Shown piece after piece: positions 1-7,721 of a stretch of 15,774 nt of DNA. Location: contig CAYHGV010000069.1 in assembly GCA_964356135.1 (NCBI GenBank), forward strand, positions 1 to 15,774, in the 5' to 3' direction. Position numbers and translations under genes: made by a program. The stretch comes from CAYHGV01 sp964356135. GTDB lineage: Bacteria > Hydrothermota > Tepidihabitantia > CAYHGV01. The stretch's first letter is position 1, and every line of letters starts with the position of its first letter. The notes beneath the pieces were generated by a model, which made no database searches, was not told where the DNA came from, and was given only the letters and a program-made list of their open reading frames with translations.

Positions 1-42
1 TTAAGAAAGGATACGCCACTTTTTTCAAATTTCCACACCTTT

Positions 43-2193
43 TTATATTATCTCCGGTATTGTGGTTTCAGACCAATCAGGGGTGGTGTCCTTATACGCA
101 GTATCGTTAGGAAACTTTGTAGCTATGATGTCCCATGTGCCTGCGTCCCAATTATAACGTTCAAGTTGATAACAAGGAGAAGCCCGATCGCTATTTAAAT
201 TCTTAGACCAGATAAGATGTACCTTAACAGTTCCATTGGGTATCAAACTGTCCACCCGGAAATTCGCAACCGGTGGTGAAAAGATGTCGCCTTGATTTTT
301 GTGTAAAGTCTCCGGACTGTAGCATAACTTTACACTGTCGGTCCCGACAAATCTTGAAGTGTCGAGATTCCAGCATAAATCCATCGCAATCGGAATCGTC
401 GCCCAGTAATTGAGGGTCGTTGTGGTTGAATCTTTCCATTTTCCTTCGGCAATCTTGCTTTCATCGAAGGGATTCGGAAATACAAAGTACCCTCTTGTCG
501 AGTCAGCTGGAGAACCGGAAGCGGTCAGTTCTTGCAGAGCTTTAAGCCAGCGTATCTTCCTTTTCTGATCTCCGATACCCGAATGGTCGTATCCACCGAT
601 AGGCCAAAGCACAGGTGTATAGCCCCCGCTATCACTGCGCAAATCATTAACCACAAGTTTGATTGATTCCTTTACTGTTGAATATGGTGTAGAAGAATAT
701 TCGCCTCCTTTCATTACACCCCAAATCAACGGTATAATCGAATCCCTGTAAGTAGAATCAATAACCAGCCGCGCCTTCCAAATATTGTTGGCTTCTGAGC
801 CACGATGGTACGGGGTCATCCAGTCGGCAAATACAATCATTTGGGGTTTCGTACTATCGTGTGCCTTATAATCATTTAACTTTTCAAAATAATAATTAAT
901 ATCCTCACCGACTGGTATATCAGTTGTTATCCAATTTTTATTCTTTGCTCTGACATCCCTTATTAATGATCCTTCCATAGGTTCATTATAGCAGGGGTTG
1001 ACATACCGAGGTTTTAATGATGCCGAATCGGCATACAGTAAATCGATTGATGCATCGACTAATTCTTTTGTTTTAGCTTCCAGCGGGCACGGTGAGTAAT
1101 TGAATTTATAATCTTTGGTATACGGATTGAAAGTAAAGTCTCCATAGCCGACACGATTGTAACTTACCTTCAGTGTTGAACCAACTGGCACACGGCGATT
1201 TTTAATTTTAATCACCCAGTTGACGCAACTGTCGTTGAGGCGATTCTGAGATTGGTAGTGATAATACAGAGTATCGTGATAGAGTTCATAATCGGTGCCA
1301 TCAACCAGCGGAGTATTATTATAGCTTACTTTGGGTCCGGCATCTTCAGTCTTTATTAAAAATTTCTGCTGGTTAGTGAGAAAATATCGATATACAGTAT
1401 CGCCGGCTGCGGATCTTTTCATCACCGTATCGCCATCGACATAGGCAGTAATTGAACTCCAGGGTGCGTTTTTGGGTAGATTAGCCATAAATATTATTTT
1501 CAGTTGGGTGCAATTTCCGGTAGAAACCCCTAAGTTAAATTCTTTCTCCCGCCAACCATGAGTTGAATCCTGTATCCGATATATCCACTTACCATATGAG
1601 CTGTCGCGTTGACTTGTTGCCAATTCTCGCCAGGCCGAATCCGATGAGGGTTTGCCCTGAACCTGCATATATATACCGTAATCCTTTTTTGAATCATCGC
1701 TTACTGAGTCGATTTCAGATTTTATCCAGTATTTAAAAGCATAGAAACTATTCGGCAAGACTCCGATTGGATGCTGGTCCACACTTTTGAGTTTACCTGT
1801 CTCGGAAGTGCTCCTCGGAAATACAATCTTGCAGACATACGGTGCGCTTACAGTAGTATCAACCACGAGTGTGACGGTCGGGTCTAAACTATCATCTGAC
1901 CATTTATTCCATCCTGGGGGAGAACCGCCTGGGACACCGCCGCTATCAAAACAGGAGTTACTCATAACAGGAATTCTATATTCCGGAAGCGCAGTATCGC
2001 CAGCAACAACCTTGAATGGCTGAGGGTGGGCAGTATCGGCAACCGCAGTCCCGGCGATACAGTTGGCTTGTCGTTCTAAAACATGGGTATAACACTGCTC
2101 GTAGTTCATATAATACGGCACAGGTTCAATCCCACGATACCAATACCGGGGATACCAGGATGCTATCGAGCCAGTTGGTTTTGATATAGTCAT
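43..2193 (-). CDS. C-terminal part of a frameshifted GH20-like exported glycosidase (CBM-like domain and FN3-like tail)
   Basis: This 716-residue reading frame has no signal peptide. It begins inside the end of the neighbouring upstream frame, so its apparent ATG is probably not a true start. Early residues (about 19-40, WYRGIEPVPYYMNYEQ) resemble the GH20/GH84 barrel segment after the first helices. Residues about 76-260 look like a CBM4/9-type beta-sandwich (NSCFDSGG...GWNKW, then alternating strands). Residues 397-460 (RYVNPCYNEPMEG...YYFEKLNDY...MIVFADWM) resemble the GH20 catalytic-strand region, with Asn403-Glu404 where Asp-Glu is usual. Residues about 640-710 look like a fibronectin type III domain that stops before its last strands. 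I infer an extracytoplasmic beta-hexosaminidase-like enzyme. The family call rests on motif resemblance only. Together with the frame at 2126-3037 this is probably one gene of about 1,000 codons, either broken or mis-sequenced. Confidence 0.6.
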   Translation of the reverse strand: MTISKPTGSIASWYPRYWYRGIEPVPYYMNYEQCYTHVLERQANCIAGTAVADTAHPQPFKVVAGDTALPEYRIPVMSNSCFDSGGVPGGSPPGWNKWSDDSLDPTVTLVVDTTVSAPYVCKIVFPRSTSETGKLKSVDQHPIGVLPNSFYAFKYWIKSEIDSVSDDSKKDYGIYMQVQGKPSSDSAWRELATSQRDSSYGKWIYRIQDSTHGWREKEFNLGVSTGNCTQLKIIFMANLPKNAPWSSITAYVDGDTVMKRSAAGDTVYRYFLTNQQKFLIKTEDAGPKVSYNNTPLVDGTDYELYHDTLYYHYQSQNRLNDSCVNWVIKIKNRRVPVGSTLKVSYNRVGYGDFTFNPYTKDYKFNYSPCPLEAKTKELVDASIDLLYADSASLKPRYVNPCYNEPMEGSLIRDVRAKNKNWITTDIPVGEDINYYFEKLNDYKAHDSTKPQMIVFADWMTPYHRGSEANNIWKARLVIDSTYRDSIIPLIWGVMKGGEYSSTPYSTVKESIKLVVNDLRSDSGGYTPVLWPIGGYDHSGIGDQKRKIRWLKALQELTASGSPADSTRGYFVFPNPFDESKIAEGKWKDSTTTTLNYWATIPIAMDLCWNLDTSRFVGTDSVKLCYSPETLHKNQGDIFSPPVANFRVDSLIPNGTVKVHLIWSKNLNSDRASPCYQLERYNWDAGTWDIIATKFPNDTAYKDTTPDWSETTIPEII
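2126..2193 (-). other. Probable frameshift site joining two halves of one gene
   Basis: The two reading frames overlap here, and protein-like sequence passes from one to the other without a gap in the expected GH20-like architecture. The minus strand reads GGTATCCCCGGTATTGGTATC. The C4 run at 2151-2148 is the most likely slip position. It could be a genuine mutation, an assembly or read error, or (less likely) programmed frameshifting. Confidence 0.55.
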
Positions 2194-3037
2194 TAATATA
2201 ACTGGCAGGATAACCCCCTAATCCTGGATTTTTACCCAATAAATATCCATATGGTGAATAATACGACTTATGATTCTCATGTTCCACTAAATTACACTTC
2301 AGCAGGGATAAATAATCGAGCTTGGCAATATGTTTAGGGTGTAAGGTGTCAGGGTCTCCTAACTCCGATCCTTGCCATCCAACTTCTCGCCATGCAATAT
2401 CCGGCCAATCCCTGATTATGATACTCGAGGGCAGTAATCCCTGATAGTGCTGGGCAATAAGCTCCCGCAGAGTTGATGCGCCTCTAAAACAACCAATATT
2501 AGTATTCCCGGCACAGACAACCAAAAGCCGTTTTTTATTACCCCAGTTTCTCGTTTTACCGGCAAGGAGATAGCCTTCATCGTTGTTTGGAATATCGTTC
2601 TCAGTTACCTGAAGTCCGTCAGCTTGGAGTGAATCGAGAGCAGCATGGACCAATGCAGTCCCCTTTGTCCCAAAGATAAATAGTATTTGCACCTTTTGAT
2701 TATCAGGAGGAGGAGGTATTGTGGGCCGAAGGGTATCGATTATGGCTTTTATCGGTTTGGTGCTATCATTCTTATTGTAAGAAAAATCGATTGCGTGATA
2801 AAAAGCCTTTTGGATTTCCATCGAGCAGACCTTAGCCGCTTCTCTGATTGTATCACTGGGGCCATAAAAAACAAGCTGAATCGTATCCTGCAATACATTG
2901 AGCTTGCAGGGTGGGGGTGAGATGGTAATACTCTGTGGCCAGGGATAGAGTTTCAGAAGAGAATCCGATGCCACAAACGGAATGAAAGCATAGCCCATTA
3001 CAAAGCTAATGGCTAAAATTAAAATCAAGCGTTTCAT
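2126..3037 (-). CDS. N-terminal part of the same frameshifted GH20-like exported glycosidase
   Basis: The protein opens with a signal peptide (MKRLILILAISFVMGYAF, then a polar region). The ATG at 3037 is preferred over the GTG at 3040 because AGGAGG lies just upstream and gives the ATG a workable spacing, while the GTG is almost on top of it. Residues about 30-200 resemble the small alpha/beta domain that precedes GH20/GH84 barrels (PWPQSITISPP, later DEGYLLAG, GASTLRELI and IIIRDWPDIAWREVGWQG). The first barrel strand and helix follow (IAKLDYLSLLKCNLVEHENH). The frame stops at 2126 in mid-barrel, while the adjacent +1 frame continues with barrel-like sequence. Removing one C from the CCCC run (GGGG on the plus strand at 2148-2151) would join them as ...DSILVS-RYWYRGIEPVP. 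Only 16 nt separate it from the gene upstream, so the two are probably cotranscribed. Confidence 0.65.
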   Translation of the reverse strand: MKRLILILAISFVMGYAFIPFVASDSLLKLYPWPQSITISPPPCKLNVLQDTIQLVFYGPSDTIREAAKVCSMEIQKAFYHAIDFSYNKNDSTKPIKAIIDTLRPTIPPPPDNQKVQILFIFGTKGTALVHAALDSLQADGLQVTENDIPNNDEGYLLAGKTRNWGNKKRLLVVCAGNTNIGCFRGASTLRELIAQHYQGLLPSSIIIRDWPDIAWREVGWQGSELGDPDTLHPKHIAKLDYLSLLKCNLVEHENHKSYYSPYGYLLGKNPGLGGYPASYINDYIKTNWLDSILVSPVLVSWD

Positions 3038-3053
3038 CACCCCTCCTTTTTTA

Positions 3054-4328
3054 TCAGTCTAACACTATTAATTTTTTAAAAGCTAATGTCTTATTCAACA
3101 CCTCAACTTTTAAAAAGTATACCCCTTGGGGCACAGCTTTCCCGTATTCATCTTTGGTATCCCACAATAAAATTGAGGAATCTACGTTAGATGTTAACCT
3201 CCGGACTAATATACCTGAGGCATCATAAACAGTGAACGAAACATCACCCGGTATTGGAAGGTTATAGGCAATTTTTATCGTCTTTCGCGAAGGATTCGGA
3301 TAAACATGCAATTGATATTCTGTAAGTGTTATTTCGTTAGCTTCATCGACGCCAGAACCAAGAGAATAATAAATAATTTTGCCATAACCGCCGCATGCCC
3401 AACCATGAGCGGTGTCAGGGAACGAAACTCCCCAGAGAGCCCCATTACCGGGGATATCCGGAATAGTCTGTCCAACCCAAGTATTACCAGTATCTCCGCT
3501 GAAGTAGATGCCCGAAGTCGTTGTCCAAGCATGCACCACATCGGGAAAAGCTACATCAGTTAATAAAGCAGGAATGTTTTGAGTGATTGCACTCCAGGTT
3601 ACTCCGCCATCAACTGTTCGAAGAACAACATCAGATCCCACCGCCAACCCATGTAGCGAATCGGCAAACTGGACATCCATTAAGTCCTTGGTCGTGCCGG
3701 TCTCGACTTTTATCCACTGCGCGCCGCCATCGGTGGTTTTGAGGAGGGTGCCCGAATCGCCGACCACAAAACCTTTGAGGGAATCGAGAAAACAGATTCC
3801 ATGGAGTGCAGGATTTACGCTATCTTGAATAACCCAGTCCTTACCGTTATCAGTATGATAAATAAGACCTTTCTTTCCTACCCCAACCCAACTGACGACC
3901 CATCCTTGTATGCTGTCAATAAATTCTACATCCCCGAAGGCAGCATCATAGGTTATTCGCTCAAAGGTCCAAGAGTTTCCGCCATCCGTAGTAGATGAAA
4001 TCCCCCCGCCGAATGTTATAAAACCTCGTAACGAATCCACAAATTTAATTCCCAGTCCAGTTATTTCATTAAGCCTTATCGGGGAAGAATGAATGTTAAT
4101 TATAAGAGGACCAATAGTCTCCCATTGATTGCCTCCGTTTGATGTCCTCAATACCCAGGCCTCACCTCTATGGAAGCCGACAAGCCAGCAATGCAGGCTG
4201 TCCAGGGCATGGACATCCGAAAAGACGGTGCTGTCATTGCCATTGAACGGATTATCCTGCACCACCCACTCGCCTTGCGCCCAGCCGAGAGTGGCAAGGA
4301 CAAGGATTAGTGATAAATATTTAATCAT
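3054..4328 (-). CDS. Secreted YCF48/BNR-type beta-propeller protein with C-terminal FlgD/T9SS-like sorting domain
   Basis: A signal peptide (MIKYLSLILVLATLGWAQ) is followed by about seven propeller-type repeats. Several carry the YCF48/Asp-box signature: TSNGGNQW, TTDGGNSW, HTDNGKDW, TTDGGAQW, TVDGGVTW and SGDTGNTW, spaced 40-45 residues apart up to about residue 320. The last 85 residues form a sorting/Ig-like domain (VYPNPS, then VYDASGILVRRL, GVYFLKVEVLNK and KKLIVLD). In Bacteroidetes-like bacteria this type of tail directs export and surface attachment. The ATG at 4328 is chosen because AGGAGG sits six bases upstream. A TTG two codons earlier abuts the Shine-Dalgarno sequence. The gene has its own promoter and a structured leader and is followed closely by the glycosidase gene. 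A ligand or enzymatic role cannot be read from the sequence; a scaffold or binding role at the cell surface is an inference. Confidence 0.8.
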   Translation of the reverse strand: MIKYLSLILVLATLGWAQGEWVVQDNPFNGNDSTVFSDVHALDSLHCWLVGFHRGEAWVLRTSNGGNQWETIGPLIINIHSSPIRLNEITGLGIKFVDSLRGFITFGGGISSTTDGGNSWTFERITYDAAFGDVEFIDSIQGWVVSWVGVGKKGLIYHTDNGKDWVIQDSVNPALHGICFLDSLKGFVVGDSGTLLKTTDGGAQWIKVETGTTKDLMDVQFADSLHGLAVGSDVVLRTVDGGVTWSAITQNIPALLTDVAFPDVVHAWTTTSGIYFSGDTGNTWVGQTIPDIPGNGALWGVSFPDTAHGWACGGYGKIIYYSLGSGVDEANEITLTEYQLHVYPNPSRKTIKIAYNLPIPGDVSFTVYDASGILVRRLTSNVDSSILLWDTKDEYGKAVPQGVYFLKVEVLNKTLAFKKLIVLD

Positions 4329-4375
4329 TTTCAACCTCCTTCATTTTCTTAACTCTATTTCCCTTAAAGCACAAA

Positions 4376-4414
4376 AGCAACCTCTGCGACCACCTTCGGT
4401 AGCCATCGGTTGCT
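4376..4414 (-). promoter_or_regulatory. Strong two-tier hairpin in the 5' leader (attenuator-like)
   Basis: The outer stem AGCAACC/GGTTGCT (4414-4408 with 4382-4376) encloses a second 7-bp stem, GGCTACC-GAA-GGTGGTC (4404-4388), closed partly by G:U pairs. The bulges are GAT on one side and GCAGA on the other. On the minus strand TTTTGTGCTTT follows directly. That is a weak U tract, so the element could act as an attenuator or partial terminator. It lies between the promoter and the ribosome binding site of the propeller gene. No riboswitch family could be assigned. Confidence 0.5.
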
Positions 4415-4451
4415 CTCTTTAGACAATTTCATTTAATTACCTCCTACCTAC

Positions 4452-4479
4452 TTTATACAACCTCTTAGAAATTTGTCAA
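4452..4479 (-). promoter_or_regulatory. Sigma70-type promoter for the propeller/glycosidase unit
   Basis: On the minus strand a perfect -35 TTGACA (4479-4474) and a -10 TATAAA (4457-4452) are separated by 16 bases in an AT-rich stretch. The predicted transcript starts near 4445 and would have a leader of about 115 nt containing the hairpin at 4376-4414. The 208-nt gap between nfo and this gene holds nothing else obvious. Confidence 0.65.
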
Positions 4480-4542
4480 GGGAATTTTCTTCTTTTTCTT
4501 CAATTCCACCCCCCAAACCAAGAGCTTATTTCAGCGAAAGAG

Positions 4543-5385
4543 TTAGGTTCTGACCAAACTCCTGATCGTCCCCATATTTTTTAAGTCTTCCTTCGTATCC
4601 ATCCTCGGGGTTTCCATAATTCCCGGTAATGTTTTCAGCTTGGGATGGTTGACAATATTCCGAAAGCCCGCAAGACCGATATAGCCTTCGCCGATATGCC
4701 AGTGCCGGTCGACCCGGGAGTCGAGTGCGGTTTTCGAATCGTTGAGGTGCAGAAGCCGCAGCCGGTCGAGGCCGATTGTCTTATCCATCTCATCGAGGGT
4801 TTTGTCCAAACCGGTTTTGGTTCGAAGGTCATAGCCGGCTTCAAACGCATGAGCAGTATCCAGCACCAGACCCAGCCGTTCGTTCTCGTTAACCCGGTCG
4901 AAGATCTTTTTGATTTGATTAAAATTGTAACCGACCTCGGTTCCCATGCCGGCAGTGTTTTCTAATAATATAACAACTTGATTTTTCACCCGCTTCAATG
5001 CCGTGTTGATACCGCTTGCCACTAACTCCAGCGCTTCGTCTTCCGGCGTCTCCAACCGGCTACCAATATGCATAATCAAAAACGGTATCCCCAGAATCTC
5101 GGTCCGTCGTAACTCGGTCGAGAGGGAATCAACTGATTTATCATACAGATCGCTTTTAGCCGAGGCGAGATTGGGCAGATATGGTAGATGGACAAAGATC
5201 GGCGCAATTCCGCTCGTTTTGATATCGGCTTTAAACGTATTGACCTCCTCGGTATCGAGCGGCCCATACTTCCAGCCGCGCGGATTGCGAGAAAAGAGTT
5301 GAATCGTTTCAGAGCCCCGCTCTCGTGCCCGGCTCGTAACCTTTGACAGACCACCGGCAATTGATATATGAAACCCGAAACGCAC
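4543..5385 (-). CDS. nfo: Endonuclease IV (AP endonuclease)
   Basis: A 280-residue TIM-barrel enzyme that cleaves the DNA backbone 5' of abasic sites in base-excision repair, acting in the cytoplasm on the nucleoid. All nine trinuclear-zinc ligands of the family can be placed: His66 (VHLPYLPN), His106 (MHIGSR), Glu142 (LENTAG), Asp176 and His179 (LDTAHAFEAGYD), His213 (HLNDSK), Asp226 and His228 (DRHWHIGEG) and Glu258 (METPR). The length equals the usual 280-285 residues. The start is GTG at 5385, two bases after the ybaB stop, and GGGGAT serves as a weak Shine-Dalgarno inside the end of ybaB, so translation is probably coupled. The gene sits where recR is common in dnaX-ybaB operons, which gives the operon a replication/repair character. 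Confidence 0.95.
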   Translation of the reverse strand: MRFGFHISIAGGLSKVTSRARERGSETIQLFSRNPRGWKYGPLDTEEVNTFKADIKTSGIAPIFVHLPYLPNLASAKSDLYDKSVDSLSTELRRTEILGIPFLIMHIGSRLETPEDEALELVASGINTALKRVKNQVVILLENTAGMGTEVGYNFNQIKKIFDRVNENERLGLVLDTAHAFEAGYDLRTKTGLDKTLDEMDKTIGLDRLRLLHLNDSKTALDSRVDRHWHIGEGYIGLAGFRNIVNHPKLKTLPGIMETPRMDTKEDLKNMGTIRSLVRT

Positions 5386-5387
5386 GG

Positions 5388-5687
5388 TTAGACCATCCCC
5401 GGCAGGGGGAAACCGGCAATCTTCTGGATCTCCTGTTTTGCTTCCTCAGAAGCTTTGCGCTTTGCTTCGTTGACCGCAGCTAAAATCAAATCCTCAAGCA
5501 TCGGTATATCGTCTTTCGACACGACCTCGGGGTCAATTTTTATCTCTATGATATTCTGTTCGCCATCGGCTACTACTTTGACCATCCCTCCCCCGGCCGT
5601 TGCTTCCACCCGTATCTTTTTTAGCGACTGAGCAAGCTCGCCCTGCAGTACCTGTGCCTTTTTCAACAATTCCGTAAAATCCTTCAT
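5388..5687 (-). CDS. ybaB: YbaB/EbfC-family nucleoid-associated protein
   Basis: A 99-residue protein of the family's usual length. It has an N-terminal helix (MKDFTELLKKAQVLQGELAQ), a central strand region with the characteristic TAGGGMVKVVADGE segment, a KIDPEVV motif, and a C-terminal helix ending FPLPGM. Family members form tweezer-shaped dimers that bind DNA and influence nucleoid organisation. The gene overlaps the dnaX stop by 4 nt (ATGA), the classic arrangement in bacteria, and nfo follows after 2 nt. Confidence 0.95.
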   Translation of the reverse strand: MKDFTELLKKAQVLQGELAQSLKKIRVEATAGGGMVKVVADGEQNIIEIKIDPEVVSKDDIPMLEDLILAAVNEAKRKASEEAKQEIQKIAGFPLPGMV

Positions 5688-7258
5688 CGTCCAATCTCCT
5701 CTCCATCAAATATTTCGATGATCCTCTTTACCATCGGTTCAATCTTTTCCGGTTGCCCGTTCGCTGCCTTCGTTTCAAAGACGGTCGTTACCGGTCGTTT
5801 CAAAATCAGGGAAAGGGTTTTATCAATCACTGGCTTCGCCTCATCAATAATCTTTTTAGTCATTGCCGGTTTCTCGGGAATGGCGGCGTACAGCTGATTA
5901 GTCTCCAATCGGGTGGGTGTCGCCAGTTCCAGGCTGCTGGCAAGTGCCGGCCGCTTGGTTCGCAGCTGGTCGACCAGTTGCAGCCAGACCGTATGCACAT
6001 CTACTTCCGACTCGTTCCCTGAGTCGGCACCCGACTCCTTCTTAGAGTCGGCGCTTGACTCGCTTGTCGAATCGGCTTTCACTCTGGTTACCGTCGCACC
6101 CGTCTTTTGCTCTGCAGCCGCCGGCTGCTCAGCAGCGCTCGTCTGCGGAGCAGACCCCGGCTGTCCTACAGCCGCCGTCATCCGCGCGAGGTGAAGTGAT
6201 ACGACCTCTAAGAGCGCGGTTGGAGCCAAACTCCGCTTGATCGTCTCTTCACTTAGATATAAAAAATCCAAAATTTTTATAAGCTCCCCCTGGGAAAAAT
6301 CCGCACCGAGGCTATTGAGCTGCTTCCGTTCGGCAGTGGAAAGTCCAAGGATCGCCGGGTCAACTCCCAATTTGAGCATGAGGAGCTGGCGAAAATGGGC
6401 TAATAACCCGAAATAAAACTCCATCAGGTCATAACCTTGATCTAAAATCCGGTTGACAAATTTTATCAATCCCTGGTGGTCGTGGTTTTTGAGTAGCCGC
6501 GTATACTCAAGGTAGATATCACCCGGAACCATGCCCAACAGCTCTTCTACTCCTTTGAGGGTAATCTCGTCCGAGCAGTAGGCGCTTACCTGGTCCAAAA
6601 TCGATTCCGCATCCCGGATACTGCCCTCTGCCCGCCGTGCCACCGCATAGACCGCATCCTCGGTAATCTTCAATTTTTCCTGTTCGATAATCCAGCGCAG
6701 CCGCTGGACAATCTCGTCAACCGAAACCCGGCGGAAATCGAATCGCTGGCAGCGCGACTGAATGGTCAGGGGAACCTTCTGGGGCGCGGTAGTAGCGAAA
6801 ATGAAAATTGCGTGGGCAGGCGGCTCTTCCAGAGTCTTTAACAAAGCATTAAATGACTCGGGGGTGAGCATATGAACTTCATCGATAATGTAAATCTTAT
6901 ATTTGCCGCGAGCGGGCGTATACTTTATATTCTCTCGTAAATCCCGTATCTCATCAATCCGCCGGTTTGAAGCTCCGTCAATTTCCAGCACATCGAGGCT
7001 TCGGGACAGGGTGATTTCCTGGCACGCCGGACACTGCCCGCAGGGATTGGCGGTCGGTCCATGTTCGCAGTTGAGGCTCTTTGCTAAAATCCGTGCCGTC
7101 GTCGTCTTACCCACCCCGCGCGGACCGGCAAACAGATAGGCGTGGGCGATGCGCCCGGTCGCAACCGCATTCTTCAAAGTCAGTTTGACATGGTCTTGTG
7201 CCCAGAGCTCATCGAAGTTCTGAGGTCGGTACTTTCTCGAAAAAACTAAATAAGCCAT
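5684..7258 (-). CDS. dnaX: DNA polymerase III subunit gamma/tau
   Basis: The clamp-loader ATPase of the replisome. Walker A is GPRGVGKT (45-52). A zinc-binding set of four cysteines lies at 64, 73, 76 and 79. Walker B IIDEVHM spans 124-130, and sensor-1/SRC is at QSRCQRF (167-173). Domain III runs to about residue 360. A low-complexity Ala/Gln, then Ser/Asp/Glu linker covers about 361-420. A short C-terminal domain of about 100 residues follows (VWLQLVDQLRTKRPALASSL...). At 524 residues it is a short tau-like form. The ATG at 7258 has no obvious Shine-Dalgarno. The SRP RNA lies upstream, and ybaB and nfo lie downstream with overlapping or nearly overlapping starts. Confidence 0.97.
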   Translation of the reverse strand: MAYLVFSRKYRPQNFDELWAQDHVKLTLKNAVATGRIAHAYLFAGPRGVGKTTTARILAKSLNCEHGPTANPCGQCPACQEITLSRSLDVLEIDGASNRRIDEIRDLRENIKYTPARGKYKIYIIDEVHMLTPESFNALLKTLEEPPAHAIFIFATTAPQKVPLTIQSRCQRFDFRRVSVDEIVQRLRWIIEQEKLKITEDAVYAVARRAEGSIRDAESILDQVSAYCSDEITLKGVEELLGMVPGDIYLEYTRLLKNHDHQGLIKFVNRILDQGYDLMEFYFGLLAHFRQLLMLKLGVDPAILGLSTAERKQLNSLGADFSQGELIKILDFLYLSEETIKRSLAPTALLEVVSLHLARMTAAVGQPGSAPQTSAAEQPAAAEQKTGATVTRVKADSTSESSADSKKESGADSGNESEVDVHTVWLQLVDQLRTKRPALASSLELATPTRLETNQLYAAIPEKPAMTKKIIDEAKPVIDKTLSLILKRPVTTVFETKAANGQPEKIEPMVKRIIEIFDGEEIGR

Positions 7259-7294
7259 AAAAACAGTGCAAAGTGTGAAGTACTAAGGGAGAAT

Positions 7295-7340
7295 TTTTCA
7301 TTTTTCAATTTGCGTTTTCCATTTTGCATTGAAATTTTTA
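7295..7340 (-). repeat. A-rich 'ATGCAAAATG/ATTGAAAAATG' short-word repeat
   Basis: On the minus strand the words AATGCAAAATGG, AACGCAAATTG and AAAAATGAAAAATT follow one another, and then ACTTCACACTTTGCACT. A related block occurs at 13999-14046. Both lie just upstream of genes. The function is unknown; it may be a degenerate dispersed repeat. Confidence 0.45.
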
Positions 7341-7401
7341 TCTTCCGGCCGTGCAGGTAAGTTCGCCTCAAACGGCAGAGCGCCCAAGGAAGAGAGAAGC
7401 T

Positions 7402-7500
<99 letters not shown>

Positions 7501-7556
7501 CATCGCCCCCTCCGCCTCGCTTTTCCCCACCCCTTAAGACTCATCCCACCTCTTCG

Positions 7557-7678
7557 ATCCCGCATCGGCGGGTTTCGGGTTACAGAGGACCGCCAGCCCT
7601 CCATCTAGCACGACCGGAACGGTAGAAATGTAAACCCAACGACTTGAAAAACTATTCCCTCGTATCAGCGGGTTCTGA
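7557..7678 (-). repeat. Pair of small CCCGC-GAT-CGGG hairpin repeats between ffs and the TPR gene
   Basis: On the minus strand AACCCGCCGATGCGGGATC (ending near 7557) and AACCCGCTGATACGAGGGA (around 7675-7657) are near copies about 100 bases apart. The first forms a CCCGC-CGAT-GCGGG hairpin. The intervening stretch includes GGTCCTCTGTAACCCG, which resembles part of the hairpin element at 9237-9270. No open frame here looks like a real protein. Together with ffs and the A-rich repeat, this describes the whole 463-nt gene-free interval 7259-7721. Confidence 0.4.
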
Positions 7679-7721
7679 AAAAGAAATCCAGCTCGACAAG
7701 AAATTAATCCCGGCATCTGTT

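Noticed and set aside
4376..4414. Assignment of the leader hairpin to a c-di-GMP or glutamine riboswitch.
   Set aside because: Only short fragments resemble those consensus sequences and the order of elements does not fit; kept as an unassigned structure.
6262..6272. Slippery T-TTT-TTA heptamer in frame in dnaX (codons 331-333), possible -1 frameshift to make a gamma form.
   Set aside because: It falls inside domain III, the product would end four codons later without the last helices, and no well-placed downstream stem-loop is visible. Probably coincidence.
7534..7716. A 60-codon minus-strand open frame between ffs and the TPR gene.
   Set aside because: It runs through two near-identical hairpin repeats, has no ribosome site and no protein-like pattern.
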